A DNA stretch of 64,000 bases from Oscillospiraceae bacterium (GTDB lineage Bacteria > Bacillota > Clostridia > Oscillospirales > Oscillospiraceae): NCBI GenBank assembly GCA_015068325.1, contig SVKQ01000015.1, forward strand, positions 1-64,000, written 5' to 3'. Under the pieces are notes generated by a model. It saw only the letters and a list, made by a program, of their open reading frames with translations, was not told where the DNA came from and made no database searches. Both the position numbers and the translations under genes were made by a program. Positions within the stretch are counted from its first letter, which is position 1; each line of letters starts with the position of its first letter. Positions 1 to 8,923 of this stretch are shown piece after piece.

Positions 1-43
1 GATTGGCTGGTGCCATTATAACCGAATTCTTCTCGTTTGTCAT
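1..43 (-). CDS. Start of a probable TnpX-type serine recombinase (cut by window edge)
   Basis: Only the first 14 codons are visible (MTNEKNSVIMAPAN), reading off the left edge. The ATG overlaps the tnpW stop codon in an ATGA arrangement, which points to translational coupling. In Tn4451-type elements tnpW lies next to the large serine recombinase gene tnpX, and clostridial recombinases of this group often begin with a short variable tail ending in a similar Ala-Asn before the resolvase domain. No catalytic residue is inside the window, so the identity is an inference from position and style. Confidence 0.5.
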   Translation of the reverse strand, partial: MTNEKNSVIMAPAN

Positions 44-234
44 TTGGCATCCTCCACATTTTTCAGCAGGATGCGGGTGAGCTTCTTATCCAGAAACTCG
101 TTTCCTTCAAAGCTGCCGGTGATAGTGTAGACGGTTCCATGGATCTCACGTTTGACTTTAATCTCCGGGATCCAATAAGCGGAAAGATTCCTAACTACGA
201 TGTGACCAGCTTCGTCAATTCTTGTTTCTCTCAT
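40..234 (-). CDS. tnpW: TnpW-like transposon-encoded small protein
   Basis: This 64-residue protein matches what I know of the TnpW family of Tn4451-like and related clostridial integrative elements. The central part, with KREIHGTVYTITGSFEG followed by a basic-hydrophobic helix ending in ILLKN, is typical. The function of TnpW is not known; it travels with serine-recombinase elements. A strong ribosome site (AAGGAGAA) lies about 9 bases before the ATG. Its stop overlaps the start of the next, probably recombinase, gene. It lies behind a leader of about 270 nt that contains an intrinsic terminator, so its expression is probably attenuated. The family assignment is by recalled sequence pattern. 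Confidence 0.8.
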   Translation of the reverse strand: MRETRIDEAGHIVVRNLSAYWIPEIKVKREIHGTVYTITGSFEGNEFLDKKLTRILLKNVEDAK

Positions 235-268
235 TTTGGCTGTTCTCCTTTTTCTATAATTCCGGACA

Positions 269-351
269 AAAAGAGCCGGGTCACATAGAAACGCACCGAT
301 AGACGAACCCTAAGAGTCCGCCTTGATCGATATGTGTCTATGTAACCCGGC
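269..351 (-). terminator. Leader terminator/attenuator upstream of tnpW
   Basis: Two arms, 275-288 and 338-351, form a 14-bp inverted repeat with one mismatch. On the minus strand the second arm is followed by a UCUUUUUG tract, so the structure is an intrinsic terminator 35-40 nt before the tnpW ribosome site. Just upstream in the RNA a CCGGC (about 360-365) can pair with the GCCGG of the terminator arm, giving a competing hairpin. This is the layout of a transcription attenuator. Confidence 0.65.
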
Positions 352-510
352 AATCAAACAGCCGGTGGCTGCCCAAATGCAGCTCACTGTATCTATCCTA
401 TCTGATAGATATTCTATATAAGCCGAGAACTCACCCCGTCCAGGGGAGAGAACCGGCAACGAGTCGGGATGAACCCGATTCCCCCATGATCCATTTTCAG
501 GACCGATACA

Positions 511-539
511 AATATACCAACATGGTTTTGAACTGTCAA
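511..539 (-). promoter_or_regulatory. Sigma-A promoter of tnpW/recombinase
   Basis: On the minus strand TTGACA (534-539) is followed after exactly 17 bp by TATATT (511-516). Transcription would start near 504 and give a leader of about 270 nt before tnpW. Confidence 0.75.
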
Positions 540-553
540 TATACCTGAAAGCG

Positions 554-815
554 GTTGACGGCTCCAGCCGTCAACATTCTGCTTTGCCAAGTCTTCAGTA
601 CTTGGCAAGCAGGGCTTACTCGTAAGAGTATGCAGATTTTTGTCCGGAACCGTTCTCGCCTCGGTAACTGGCGAGCAGTGTACCGATAGACAGTTCCAGA
701 ACTTGGCGAGCAGTGTCCCGATCCGGATCGGAACAACTATCGCCAAAGCTGGCTTGTTGGGATAATCCCAAACCCTTATGATCGCACAAGTGCGAGCTGC
801 GCGTTTCTTCGAAAC
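554..815. repeat. Dense array of nine short hairpins with three degenerate repeats
   Basis: At least nine inverted repeats are packed between the ABC exporter and the tnpW promoter: 554-575 (10-bp arms), 584-608 (9-bp arms), 615-626, 655-675, 692-703, 718-731 (14-nt perfect palindrome), 760-770, 782-795 and 803-815. Three related copies of acttGGCRAGCAGKG lie at about 600, 666 and 700. No open frame here looks real. The region could be a transfer or replication origin, a structured RNA, or recombinase accessory sites; the sequence alone does not decide. Confidence 0.6.
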
Positions 816-851
816 ACTTAGTCTGCTTTCAGTAATAAGTATTCATGGCTA

Positions 852-2579
852 TTACTGCTGAGAAACGGTGAACAGCGAATAGAAATAGCCCTTCTGCTCC
901 ATGAGTTCGTCGAAGCTGCCCTGTTCGGACACCGCGCCGTTTTTCAGCGCGAATAAACCTGTACAGCGGCGTAGGATATTTTCGTCCAGATCGTGGGTGA
1001 CGATGACACGGGTATAGCCGTCGAGCTTCAGGATCGCGTCTATCACCTCGAAAGAGGTTTCCGCATCCAGGCTTGCCGTGGCCTCATCTACGAAAAGCAC
1101 GGGGGTCTTGCGCAGCAATGCACGAGCGATGGAGATGCGCTGGCGTTCGCCGCCGGAGAGTCCGGAGCCGTTCTCGCCGCAGAGATAATCAGCGCCTTTT
1201 TCGTCGATCAACCTGCTAAGCCCCGACAGGCGAACTGCGCGTTCGATCTCCTCCTCCGGGAACTGGGAGAACATAGTGATGTTGTCCCGGATCGTGCTGT
1301 TGAACACGAACACGTTCTGCTGGATGATGGAGACGAGATCGTAGAGGGAGCTTGCAGAAATCTCCTTCAGCTCTTTTCCGTCGTAAAGGATCTCGCCTCC
1401 ATAGTTGTCGGACGAGGCCATCAGCAGGTTCAGGATCGTGGACTTGCCGCTTCCGGAGCCACCCACGAGCGCATAGCAACCGCCGGCTTTCATATCCATA
1501 TCGACGTCGTGAAGCACGGTCTTGCCTTCCTCATAGGCAAAGCTCAGATCACGGATCTCGATGCCTTCTGTAAGTTTCGGTTCGATGGTTTCGCCCTCGT
1601 CCGGGACATTTTTGCTGAGCGCCTCGGCCAGTTTGTCAATGAGGCCGTATGCTGACTTTTTCCCGGCGAAAAACATTGGAAAGACCTGGATCGGCGCCAG
1701 AACATAGTTCAGAAGCTGCACGAAGACGATCGCAGTACCGGCGGTGATGCCCGCCTTTCCAGAGATCGCGAGTGCCGCCGCTACAAAGAAAACGCCGAAC
1801 TGCAGGATGCCGCCCGCGACGCCGGAGGCATAGGCAACATGGAGCTTGACCTTTTCCCGTGTGGTCACCGCGCCTGCCACGCTGTCGTTGCTCTTCTCGT
1901 GGATGCCGGAGATGCTTTTCTCCGCTTTGAAACTCTTGATCACCGCAAAGCCTGAGAGCACGTCCTTGAGCATGCCGGTGTAACGCTCTTTCTTGTCGGA
2001 AACGTCCTTTTCCGCGACAGCCGCCTTGTTGCCAAGCACCACGGAAACAATGACGGGCAGCAGCGAAAAGCCGATGGCGATCAGCGTCAGCAGCGGACTA
2101 TACCACAGCATGAGCCCTAGGGCGCCGATAAAGGTGATCCCGACCTCGATCATGTTTTGCAGCAACCGGAGATAGTCCTGTTCGATGGTGTTCGCATCGT
2201 TGGACAGCGCTGAGAGATAGCGAGCGCTGTTCTCGCCGGAGAAGGCCTGAATCCCCTTTTCCAACAACCGGTCAAAGACGTATTTCCGGTACTGCTGCAT
2301 CGCCTTTGCGCGGAATTTGGAAAGGAAGGTTCGGTCGAGCAACCAGGCAGCCAGCATCATCACGAAACCGACGCTCGCGACGAGCAGCAGTGTGCCATAG
2401 CTGGTGGTAGTGTCTCCGGAGATTAGATCGGATATTGCCTTGATGGTCCATGAGATCACGAGATTCGATGCCGCAACAAGAAAAGCGGCGAGCACGGTCA
2501 TCACGAGATTGAACATGTTCTTTTGGAACAGCTCTTTGACAAACGGGCGCCGCAGCGCTGTAATTTCTTTCTTATCCAC
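852..2579 (-). CDS. ABC exporter, fused permease-ATPase
   Basis: This is a half-size ABC exporter of about 575 residues: six-helix membrane domain in residues 1-300, then an ATPase domain with Walker A GGSGSGKST near residue 372, a Q-loop SIIQQN, signature LSGGERQ near 473, Walker B VLFVDEATASLD near 495 and a switch His in VIVTHD near 523. All catalytic motifs are intact. I chose the GTG at 2579, because it follows GAGGAGGGG at good spacing and overlaps the upstream regulator by only 8 bp. It probably works as a homodimer that exports a toxic compound, lipid or peptide; the substrate cannot be read from the sequence. With the XRE regulator it forms a two-gene cargo unit of the mobile element. 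Confidence 0.88.
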   Translation of the reverse strand: MDKKEITALRRPFVKELFQKNMFNLVMTVLAAFLVAASNLVISWTIKAISDLISGDTTTSYGTLLLVASVGFVMMLAAWLLDRTFLSKFRAKAMQQYRKYVFDRLLEKGIQAFSGENSARYLSALSNDANTIEQDYLRLLQNMIEVGITFIGALGLMLWYSPLLTLIAIGFSLLPVIVSVVLGNKAAVAEKDVSDKKERYTGMLKDVLSGFAVIKSFKAEKSISGIHEKSNDSVAGAVTTREKVKLHVAYASGVAGGILQFGVFFVAAALAISGKAGITAGTAIVFVQLLNYVLAPIQVFPMFFAGKKSAYGLIDKLAEALSKNVPDEGETIEPKLTEGIEIRDLSFAYEEGKTVLHDVDMDMKAGGCYALVGGSGSGKSTILNLLMASSDNYGGEILYDGKELKEISASSLYDLVSIIQQNVFVFNSTIRDNITMFSQFPEEEIERAVRLSGLSRLIDEKGADYLCGENGSGLSGGERQRISIARALLRKTPVLFVDEATASLDAETSFEVIDAILKLDGYTRVIVTHDLDENILRRCTGLFALKNGAVSEQGSFDELMEQKGYFYSLFTVSQQ

Positions 2580-3657
2580 GATGATTCCCCTCCTCTTTCT
2601 CGATGCAGTTCCAAAGAGCGGTAAACTCTTCATTTTCAAATTGGCTTACCGCAAGACTGACGCCGGCCATTGCTGTCACTCCCAGGTCATCGTGAGCGCT
2701 GGCACCTTCGATGCGGGTGATAAAGCGGATGTCGCTTTCATCATAGCTGGGAGCAACGTCAAAGAATGCGGCAAGCTCTTTGGCTTTTACCAGGGTGCCG
2801 CGCGCCTCGCTGTCCTGTCCTGACAGAAACTGCGAGCCGGCAAGGGTGGCAAGCAAAGCGGCGCAGACTTTGTCGAAGTAGTTTGAGTTGTCTCCTTCCC
2901 GCAGTCCCTGCAGGAGCCCGATCCCCCAGCTCAGGATCGCCTGTGTGGAAGCATGATCACCGCGTTCCAGGTATACGTTGATATAGCCGACGATCGTGCG
3001 GACCAAATCGGAGAGGATTTTCGTAAAAGCCTCCGACAGAAACGGTACCGCTTCCTCAACGTAACCATTTTGAGCCAGAGTATCACCGATCTGTGAGCTA
3101 TACTGTCCACCGGCGTTATGGGCTTTCCAAAGCTCTATAGCCTTGTCCGCTTCGCCCAGCCCAAGATACGTTTCCGCTATTCTTCCGAAAATCGTCTGCT
3201 CATTGATTTGGGGATCTTCGTTTTGGCTAAGCAGGAAGCGGGACTGCTCCAGAAGCTCCAGCGCGCGGTGAAACAAAGCCTTGTCCCCACTGTCGATACC
3301 AAATGCACGGTACAGCGCTGCGCTTGCATTTACGATTTGAAATGAGTGCGGATACTTCTTAAGCGCTTTTTCTGCCTCCGCAAGTCCGTCCCAGTCTTTG
3401 CTGCGGCGGTATTCCCGCAATCGCTTTACCGTCGCTTCCAGGCGATTGTCTTTGACCTCATAGCCGAGCAGCACATCCACGGAGACATCAAAAAAGTCCG
3501 CCATTTGGATAATCAGCTCCAGCTCGGGGGTCGAAAGCTTTGCCTCCCACTTATATACCGCTCCTGCCGTCACCCCCAGCGCCTCGGCAAGTTGCTCCTG
3601 GGTCAGCGACCGCTCTTTGCGGAATGAGCGGATATTCTCCGCCAGCATCATCTTCAT
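2572..3657 (-). CDS. XRE-family regulator with TPR-like C-terminus
   Basis: Residues 1-65 form a Cro/C1-type helix-turn-helix (SLTQEQLAEALGVTAGAVYK region), and the remaining 295 residues are helical and TPR-like, resembling the sensor half of peptide- or stress-responsive XRE regulators. The start follows AAAGGAGG at 6 bp, and a TTCACT-17-TATAAT promoter lies upstream. Its end overlaps the ABC exporter start, so the two genes are co-transcribed and the regulator probably controls the pair. TPR-type XRE proteins often bind a signal peptide, but no such small peptide gene is evident nearby. Family assignment is firm; the ligand is unknown. Confidence 0.85.
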   Translation of the reverse strand: MKMMLAENIRSFRKERSLTQEQLAEALGVTAGAVYKWEAKLSTPELELIIQMADFFDVSVDVLLGYEVKDNRLEATVKRLREYRRSKDWDGLAEAEKALKKYPHSFQIVNASAALYRAFGIDSGDKALFHRALELLEQSRFLLSQNEDPQINEQTIFGRIAETYLGLGEADKAIELWKAHNAGGQYSSQIGDTLAQNGYVEEAVPFLSEAFTKILSDLVRTIVGYINVYLERGDHASTQAILSWGIGLLQGLREGDNSNYFDKVCAALLATLAGSQFLSGQDSEARGTLVKAKELAAFFDVAPSYDESDIRFITRIEGASAHDDLGVTAMAGVSLAVSQFENEEFTALWNCIEKEEGNHRG

Positions 3658-3687
3658 TAGCTTGCCTCCTTTGTGTTTCTACAGATG

Positions 3688-3716
3688 ATTATACTGCATC
3701 AAAACCGGAAAGTGAA
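3688..3716 (-). promoter_or_regulatory. Promoter of the XRE-ABC unit
   Basis: Minus-strand TTCACT (3711-3716), 17-bp spacer, TATAAT (3688-3693), about 30 bp before the XRE start codon. Confidence 0.65.
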
Positions 3717-3837
3717 CAGACCACTCATATCAATTGTATTTCATTTTTCATACTGTCAGTAAGAGTTTTCTGCATTATGAGGGTTTCATGCCTTAAAGAG
3801 ACTCACTGATACAAGAGGCGATTCTATGAAAAAGGTA

Positions 3838-3875
3838 AAGAAAATCCCGAACTGCTGTTCATACAACAGTCCGGG
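3838..3875 (-). terminator. Intrinsic terminator after the 113-aa gene
   Basis: On the minus strand a 12-bp stem (with G-U pairs) between CCCGGACTGTTG and its partner, with a 6-nt loop, is followed by ATTTTCTTT. It lies about 100 bp after the stop of the 3978-4319 gene. The stretch 3718-3977 otherwise holds nothing I can support as a gene. Confidence 0.65.
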
Positions 3876-3977
3876 TTTCACTTATAGCCAACCTTTTCAG
3901 ACAGATGCCCAAATGGTTTTAGATTTAAAACTTTCTTATGAGCACCCGCCTAAGGGCCCGTCCGCCTCGTTTATACG

Positions 3978-4319
3978 TTATCCCATTCGCGCCTCGATGA
4001 GAGGCATCTCCCAGTCGATGGCACCGCCCAGTTCCGCCGCCAGCACGTCGGCTTCGGTCCGGAATCGCTCCAGCAGCGCCGCCTCACGCTTTTTGGAGCG
4101 GCGTCCTCGGGCCCGGTATACCTCCCGGACGGCACAGGCGTCATAGGACACGGCGAAATCCTCCGCGTCCCGGTGCGGGAAGAAGCTGACGCCCACCTCG
4201 TAGGCAACCTCGCCGTTGTCGGAGGCGGCGGTCAGCTTTACCGCCGCGGCCCGGCGCTCCACACCGTTGTATACGCACGCCCCGGCGAAATACTGTGCAT
4301 AGACGTCGATGACCTTCAT
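3978..4319 (-). CDS. Conserved hypothetical protein, 113 aa
   Basis: I do not recognise this protein. It is soluble-looking, with an N-terminal half rich in beta-type residues (KVIDVYAQYFAGACVYNG start) and a C-terminal half with a basic-acidic helix (RSKKREAALLERFRTEAD). No signal peptide, membrane span or metal-binding motif is visible. The ribosome site GGAGAG is well placed. It starts 20 bp after the stop of the DUF1294 gene and shares its promoter; the terminator at 3838-3875 ends the unit. Reading-frame quality and operon position support a real gene. Confidence 0.65.
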   Translation of the reverse strand: MKVIDVYAQYFAGACVYNGVERRAAAVKLTAASDNGEVAYEVGVSFFPHRDAEDFAVSYDACAVREVYRARGRRSKKREAALLERFRTEADVLAAELGGAIDWEMPLIEARMG

Positions 4320-4339
4320 GCAGCTCTCTCCTTTCTCTA

Positions 4340-4636
4340 TTATAGTCCTCCTCTGAAATAGAGCCAGAGGACGACGCCTGCGGCGATCTGCGCCAGCAGA
4401 ATCAATGGCAGGAACAGTCGGAAGTACCAGTGGCGTGTCTTATGGCGGAAGACATGCATCCCCAGCAGTGCACCCAGGCTGCCGCCCAGCAGCGCCAGGG
4501 TGAACAGCGTCCGCTCCGGCACCCGCCGGGCCCCGGGCCGTTTGGCGCGGCGCTTGTCTGCTCCGAAGGTCAAAAACGCCGCCAGATCCACCGCCGCCAG
4601 ATATCCGGCCAGCGCCCAGCGCCACGTCTCGCCCAT
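4340..4636 (-). CDS. DUF1294 family small membrane protein
   Basis: The 98-residue product has three hydrophobic segments (about residues 5-22, 42-62 and 72-95) and the DUF1294 pattern: [15 protein letters not shown] after the first span and [20 protein letters not shown] between the next two. The family is widespread, membrane-bound and of unknown function, sometimes fused to a cold-shock domain, which is absent here. I chose the ATG at 4636, because it follows GGGGAGG; a longer frame to 4753 would run over the promoter. It is divergent from asnS. Confidence 0.85.
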   Translation of the reverse strand: MGETWRWALAGYLAAVDLAAFLTFGADKRRAKRPGARRVPERTLFTLALLGGSLGALLGMHVFRHKTRHWYFRLFLPLILLAQIAAGVVLWLYFRGGL

Positions 4637-4663
4637 GCTGCCGCCTCCCCTCTCGTTTTTCCC

Positions 4664-4692
4664 ATTGTACCCGTCCCGTTTCCCCTTGTCAA
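4664..4692 (-). promoter_or_regulatory. Promoter of the DUF1294 unit
   Basis: Minus-strand TTGACA (4687-4692), 17 bp, TACAAT (4664-4669). Confidence 0.75.
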
Positions 4693-4705
4693 TCCGCGAA
4701 AGCCC

Positions 4706-4734
4706 TTGCCAACAGGCCGCAAATGGTATATAAT
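4706..4734 (+). promoter_or_regulatory. Promoter of asnS
   Basis: TTGCCA (4706-4711), 17 bp, TATAAT (4729-4734). It sits back to back with the DUF1294 promoter. No T-box is seen between it and the start codon. Confidence 0.78.
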
Positions 4735-4773
4735 GATTGGCACTTTGAGTCAAAGGAAAAGAGGATCGCCACT

Positions 4774-6168
<1,395 letters not shown>

Positions 6169-6202
6169 TCCCGCCCTGCGCATATACTCACATGAAACCG
6201 CC

Positions 6203-6238
6203 GAAAAAGCGTCCTCTTCCCGGAGGACGCTTTTTTTC
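6203..6238 (+). terminator. Terminator after asnS
   Basis: Stem gcgtcctc / gaggacgc (6209-6229) flanked by A and T runs, with T7 at 6231-6237. Confidence 0.9.
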
Positions 6239-6266
6239 GAAATATGTGGCATTTTGGAAAAAAACT

Positions 6267-6275
6267 TGTTATAAT
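6267..6275 (+). promoter_or_regulatory. Extended -10 promoter of the E2-like/ligase operon
   Basis: TGT-TATAAT at 6267-6275 is an extended -10 element; the -35 region is poor. It lies about 40 bp before the chosen start codon. Confidence 0.55.
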
Positions 6276-6315
6276 GAAAATGTATTATTTCACTATGATG
6301 GGGGCATACGTATCT

Positions 6316-7191
6316 ATGGAAACAACCAAGCGCCGGATGGGTGATCGGAAGGACGGCGTCCTGCTGCGGGACCTGCCCTCCATCTCCTTTATCACCGGCA
6401 TCATCTATCCGAACCGCTGCGACAACGAGGCCTACATCTCCGAGCGGGTGGATCTGACACCCATCAAGGCGTACATCGCCCGCAAAAACCAGGAGGAGAC
6501 CGATTTCCCCTATACCTTTTTCCACGTGGTAGTGGCGGCCCTGGTCAAGACCATCACCCTGCGGCCCAAGCTGAACCGTTTTATCGCCAACCAGAACTTC
6601 TACCTGCGCAACAACATCTCCGCCTCCTTCGTGGTGAAGAAGGAGTTCTCCGACAACGGCGCCGAGGCGCTGGCCACCCTGCGCGCCAAGGAAAACGACA
6701 CCCTGGAGTCCATCCACCAATACATCCGCTCCCAGGTGAAGGAGTGCCGCAGCGAGGGCGTGGACCCCACCACCGACAGCATGGATATGCTCAACAAGCT
6801 GCCCCGCTTTGTGGGCAAGACGGCTGTCAAGTTCATCATGTGGCTGGATAAGCACGGCTGGGTCCCCTCCTCCATGATCGAGACGGATCCCTACTACAGC
6901 AGTGTGGTCATCTCCAACCTGGGCTCCATCAAGCTGAAAAGCGGCTACCACCACCTGACCAACTGGGGCACCTGCTCACTGTTCTGCATCATCGGTGAGA
7001 AAAAGATGACACCCTTTTACGATGAAAACGGCGCCGTCACCATGCGCGAGACGCTGGATCTGGGCCTGACCATCGACGAGCGTCTGGCCGACGGCTACTA
7101 CTACTCCAAGTCTATTCGCCTGCTCAAGTACCTGCTGGAGCACCCTGAGGAGCTGGAGAAACCCTTGAAGGAGGAAGTTTCCTATGAGTGA
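6316..7191 (+). CDS. 2-oxoacid dehydrogenase E2-like acyltransferase domain protein
   Basis: The 291-residue protein resembles the E2/chloramphenicol-acetyltransferase catalytic fold without any lipoyl or peripheral-binding domain. The C-terminal block LGLTIDERLADGYYYSK aligns with the E2 active-site block DHRxxDG, but here the catalytic His is Glu (DERLADG, about residues 253-259). It therefore may not use the usual base and could be a divergent acyltransferase or a structural partner. The start at 6316 was chosen by the GGGGG stretch upstream; an earlier ATG at 6295 is possible. Its stop overlaps the ligase start by 8 bp, so the two products are probably made in step and act on the same acyl chain. 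Confidence 0.75.
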   Translation: METTKRRMGDRKDGVLLRDLPSISFITGIIYPNRCDNEAYISERVDLTPIKAYIARKNQEETDFPYTFFHVVVAALVKTITLRPKLNRFIANQNFYLRNNISASFVVKKEFSDNGAEALATLRAKENDTLESIHQYIRSQVKECRSEGVDPTTDSMDMLNKLPRFVGKTAVKFIMWLDKHGWVPSSMIETDPYYSSVVISNLGSIKLKSGYHHLTNWGTCSLFCIIGEKKMTPFYDENGAVTMRETLDLGLTIDERLADGYYYSKSIRLLKYLLEHPEELEKPLKEEVSYE

Positions 7192-8902
7192 GGTCAAGAC
7201 TCCGTGGCTGCAGAGCAAGGACGAGGAGGTCCCCGCTACGCTGGAGTACTCCACGCTGTCCATGTGCGGCAAGGTGGAGGAGATCGTCAAAAAGTATCCC
7301 GACTACACCGCCTATGAGTTCATGGGCCGCAGTACCACCTACGCCCAGATGTGGGAGAAGATCGTGGCCTGCGCCAAGAGCTTGAAGGCCGTGGGCGTCC
7401 GGGAGGGCGACCGGGTCACCATCTGCATGCCCAACGCGCCCCAGACGGTGGCCATGTTCTATGCGGTGAACATGGTGGGTGCCATCGCCAACATGGTGCA
7501 CCCCCTGTCCGCTGAGAGCGAGATCGCCTTCTACCTGCGGGACAGCGGCTCCGTGGCCGCCATCACGCTGGACCAGTTTTACCCCAAGTTTGAGAGTGTT
7601 CGCCGGGCGGTGGATCTGCCCTGCCTGATCATCACCTCCGTCAAGGACGAGCTGAATCCCCTGATGAAGGCGGGCTATGCCCTCACCGAGGGCCGCAAGA
7701 TCGCTCCGGTGCCTGCCAAAGGCGGCGTGGTGATGTGGAAAGACTTCCTCAAGCGGGGCTCCCACGTGGAGATCTACCGCATCCGCCGCAGGGACACCGA
7801 TCCCGCCGCCATCCTCTACTCCGGCGGCACCACAGGTACCACCAAGGGCATCCTGCTGAGCAACCGGAACTTCAATGCGCTGGCTGCCCAGATCGTGGCC
7901 ACCAATCCCTTCTTCCACCCCGGCCACAAGATGCTGGCCATCATGCCTATGTTCCACGGCTTCGGTCTGGGCGTCAGCATCCACTCCATGCTGGCCAACG
8001 GCGGCGACTGCATCCTGATCCCCCGCTTTACCCCCAAGACCTACGCCGAGCTGCTGAAAAAGCACCAGCCAAATCTGATTGCCGGTGTCCCCTCTCTGTT
8101 TGAGGCCCTGATGCGCGTTCCGGGAATGGAGGGTGTGGACCTGAGCTGTCTGAAGGGCGTGTTTTCCGGCGGCGACAGTCTGAGCATCGAACTGAAGAAG
8201 CGCTTCGACGCTTTCCTCCATGACCACGGCTGCGGCGTAGGCGTGCGGGAGGGCTATGGCACCACCGAGTGCGTCACCGCCAGCTGCCTGACCCCCATCC
8301 ACAAGCAGAAGGAAGGCTCCATCGGCATCCCCTTCCCCGATACATACTACAAGATCGTCAAGCCTGGCACCGAGGAGGAGGTCCCCTACGGCACCGAGGG
8401 AGAGATCTGCCTGGCCGGCCCCACGGTCATGCTGGAGTATGTGAACCAGCCGGAGGAGACCGCCAACACCCTGCGCACCCACGATGACGGCATGACCTGG
8501 GTCCACACCGGCGACCTGGGCATCATGGACGAGGAGGGCTTCATCTACTTCCGCCAGCGCATCAAACGCATGATCGTCACCAACGGCTACAACGTGTACC
8601 CCTCTCAGCTGGAGAACATCCTGGACGGTCACGAGTATGTGCAGATCAGCTGCGTCATCGGCCTGCCCGATCCCATCAAGATCCAGAGGGTCAAGGCCTT
8701 CGTGGTGCTCAAGCCCGGCTATGTGCCCACCGACGCCTGCAAGGCGGAGCTGATGGACTACTGCCGCAAGCACATCGCCAAATACGCCATGCCCAGCGAC
8801 ATCGAATTCCGGGATGAACTGCCCAAGACGCTGGTGGGCAAGGTGGCCTACCGTATCCTGGAGGAAGAGGAGCTGGCCAAGGTGGCCCAGCAGAATCAGT
8901 AA
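7184..8902 (+). CDS. AMP-forming acyl-CoA ligase
   Basis: The 572-residue protein belongs to the ANL superfamily and should activate a carboxylic acid through an acyl-AMP to the CoA thioester. Visible motifs are the phosphate loop LYSGGTTGTTKG (near residue 212), YGTTE (near 358), TGDLG with the following YFRQRIKRM hinge (near 441-460) and the C-terminal catalytic lysine in TLVGKVAYR (near 552). Length fits fatty-acid or aryl-CoA ligases. It is translationally coupled to the E2-like gene and 21 bp ahead of the YheO-type regulator. The chain type is not readable; a medium or long fatty acid is most likely. Confidence 0.88.
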   Translation: MSEVKTPWLQSKDEEVPATLEYSTLSMCGKVEEIVKKYPDYTAYEFMGRSTTYAQMWEKIVACAKSLKAVGVREGDRVTICMPNAPQTVAMFYAVNMVGAIANMVHPLSAESEIAFYLRDSGSVAAITLDQFYPKFESVRRAVDLPCLIITSVKDELNPLMKAGYALTEGRKIAPVPAKGGVVMWKDFLKRGSHVEIYRIRRRDTDPAAILYSGGTTGTTKGILLSNRNFNALAAQIVATNPFFHPGHKMLAIMPMFHGFGLGVSIHSMLANGGDCILIPRFTPKTYAELLKKHQPNLIAGVPSLFEALMRVPGMEGVDLSCLKGVFSGGDSLSIELKKRFDAFLHDHGCGVGVREGYGTTECVTASCLTPIHKQKEGSIGIPFPDTYYKIVKPGTEEEVPYGTEGEICLAGPTVMLEYVNQPEETANTLRTHDDGMTWVHTGDLGIMDEEGFIYFRQRIKRMIVTNGYNVYPSQLENILDGHEYVQISCVIGLPDPIKIQRVKAFVVLKPGYVPTDACKAELMDYCRKHIAKYAMPSDIEFRDELPKTLVGKVAYRILEEEELAKVAQQNQ

Positions 8903-8923
8903 TCACGGAAAAGGAGGGCTCTT

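Larger units (their letters stand above)
260..649. repeat. 13-bp perfect inverted repeat flanking the tnpW promoter and leader
   Basis: The 13-mer ttccggacaaaaa at 260-272 occurs as its exact reverse complement at 637-649. The two copies bracket the promoter at 511-539 and the attenuated leader. The role is unknown; a recombinase or accessory-protein binding pair is one possibility. Confidence 0.6.

Noticed and set aside
414..746. A 110-codon minus-strand frame through the hairpin array
   Set aside because: It crosses the tnpW promoter and the inverted repeats and has no recognisable domain.
3826..4146. A 106-codon plus-strand frame
   Set aside because: Its first part is the terminator hairpin of the minus-strand gene and its second part is antisense to that gene; no ribosome site.
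7124..8773. A 549-codon minus-strand frame
   Set aside because: It is antisense to the acyl-CoA ligase, with the biased composition of a shadow frame and no family pattern.
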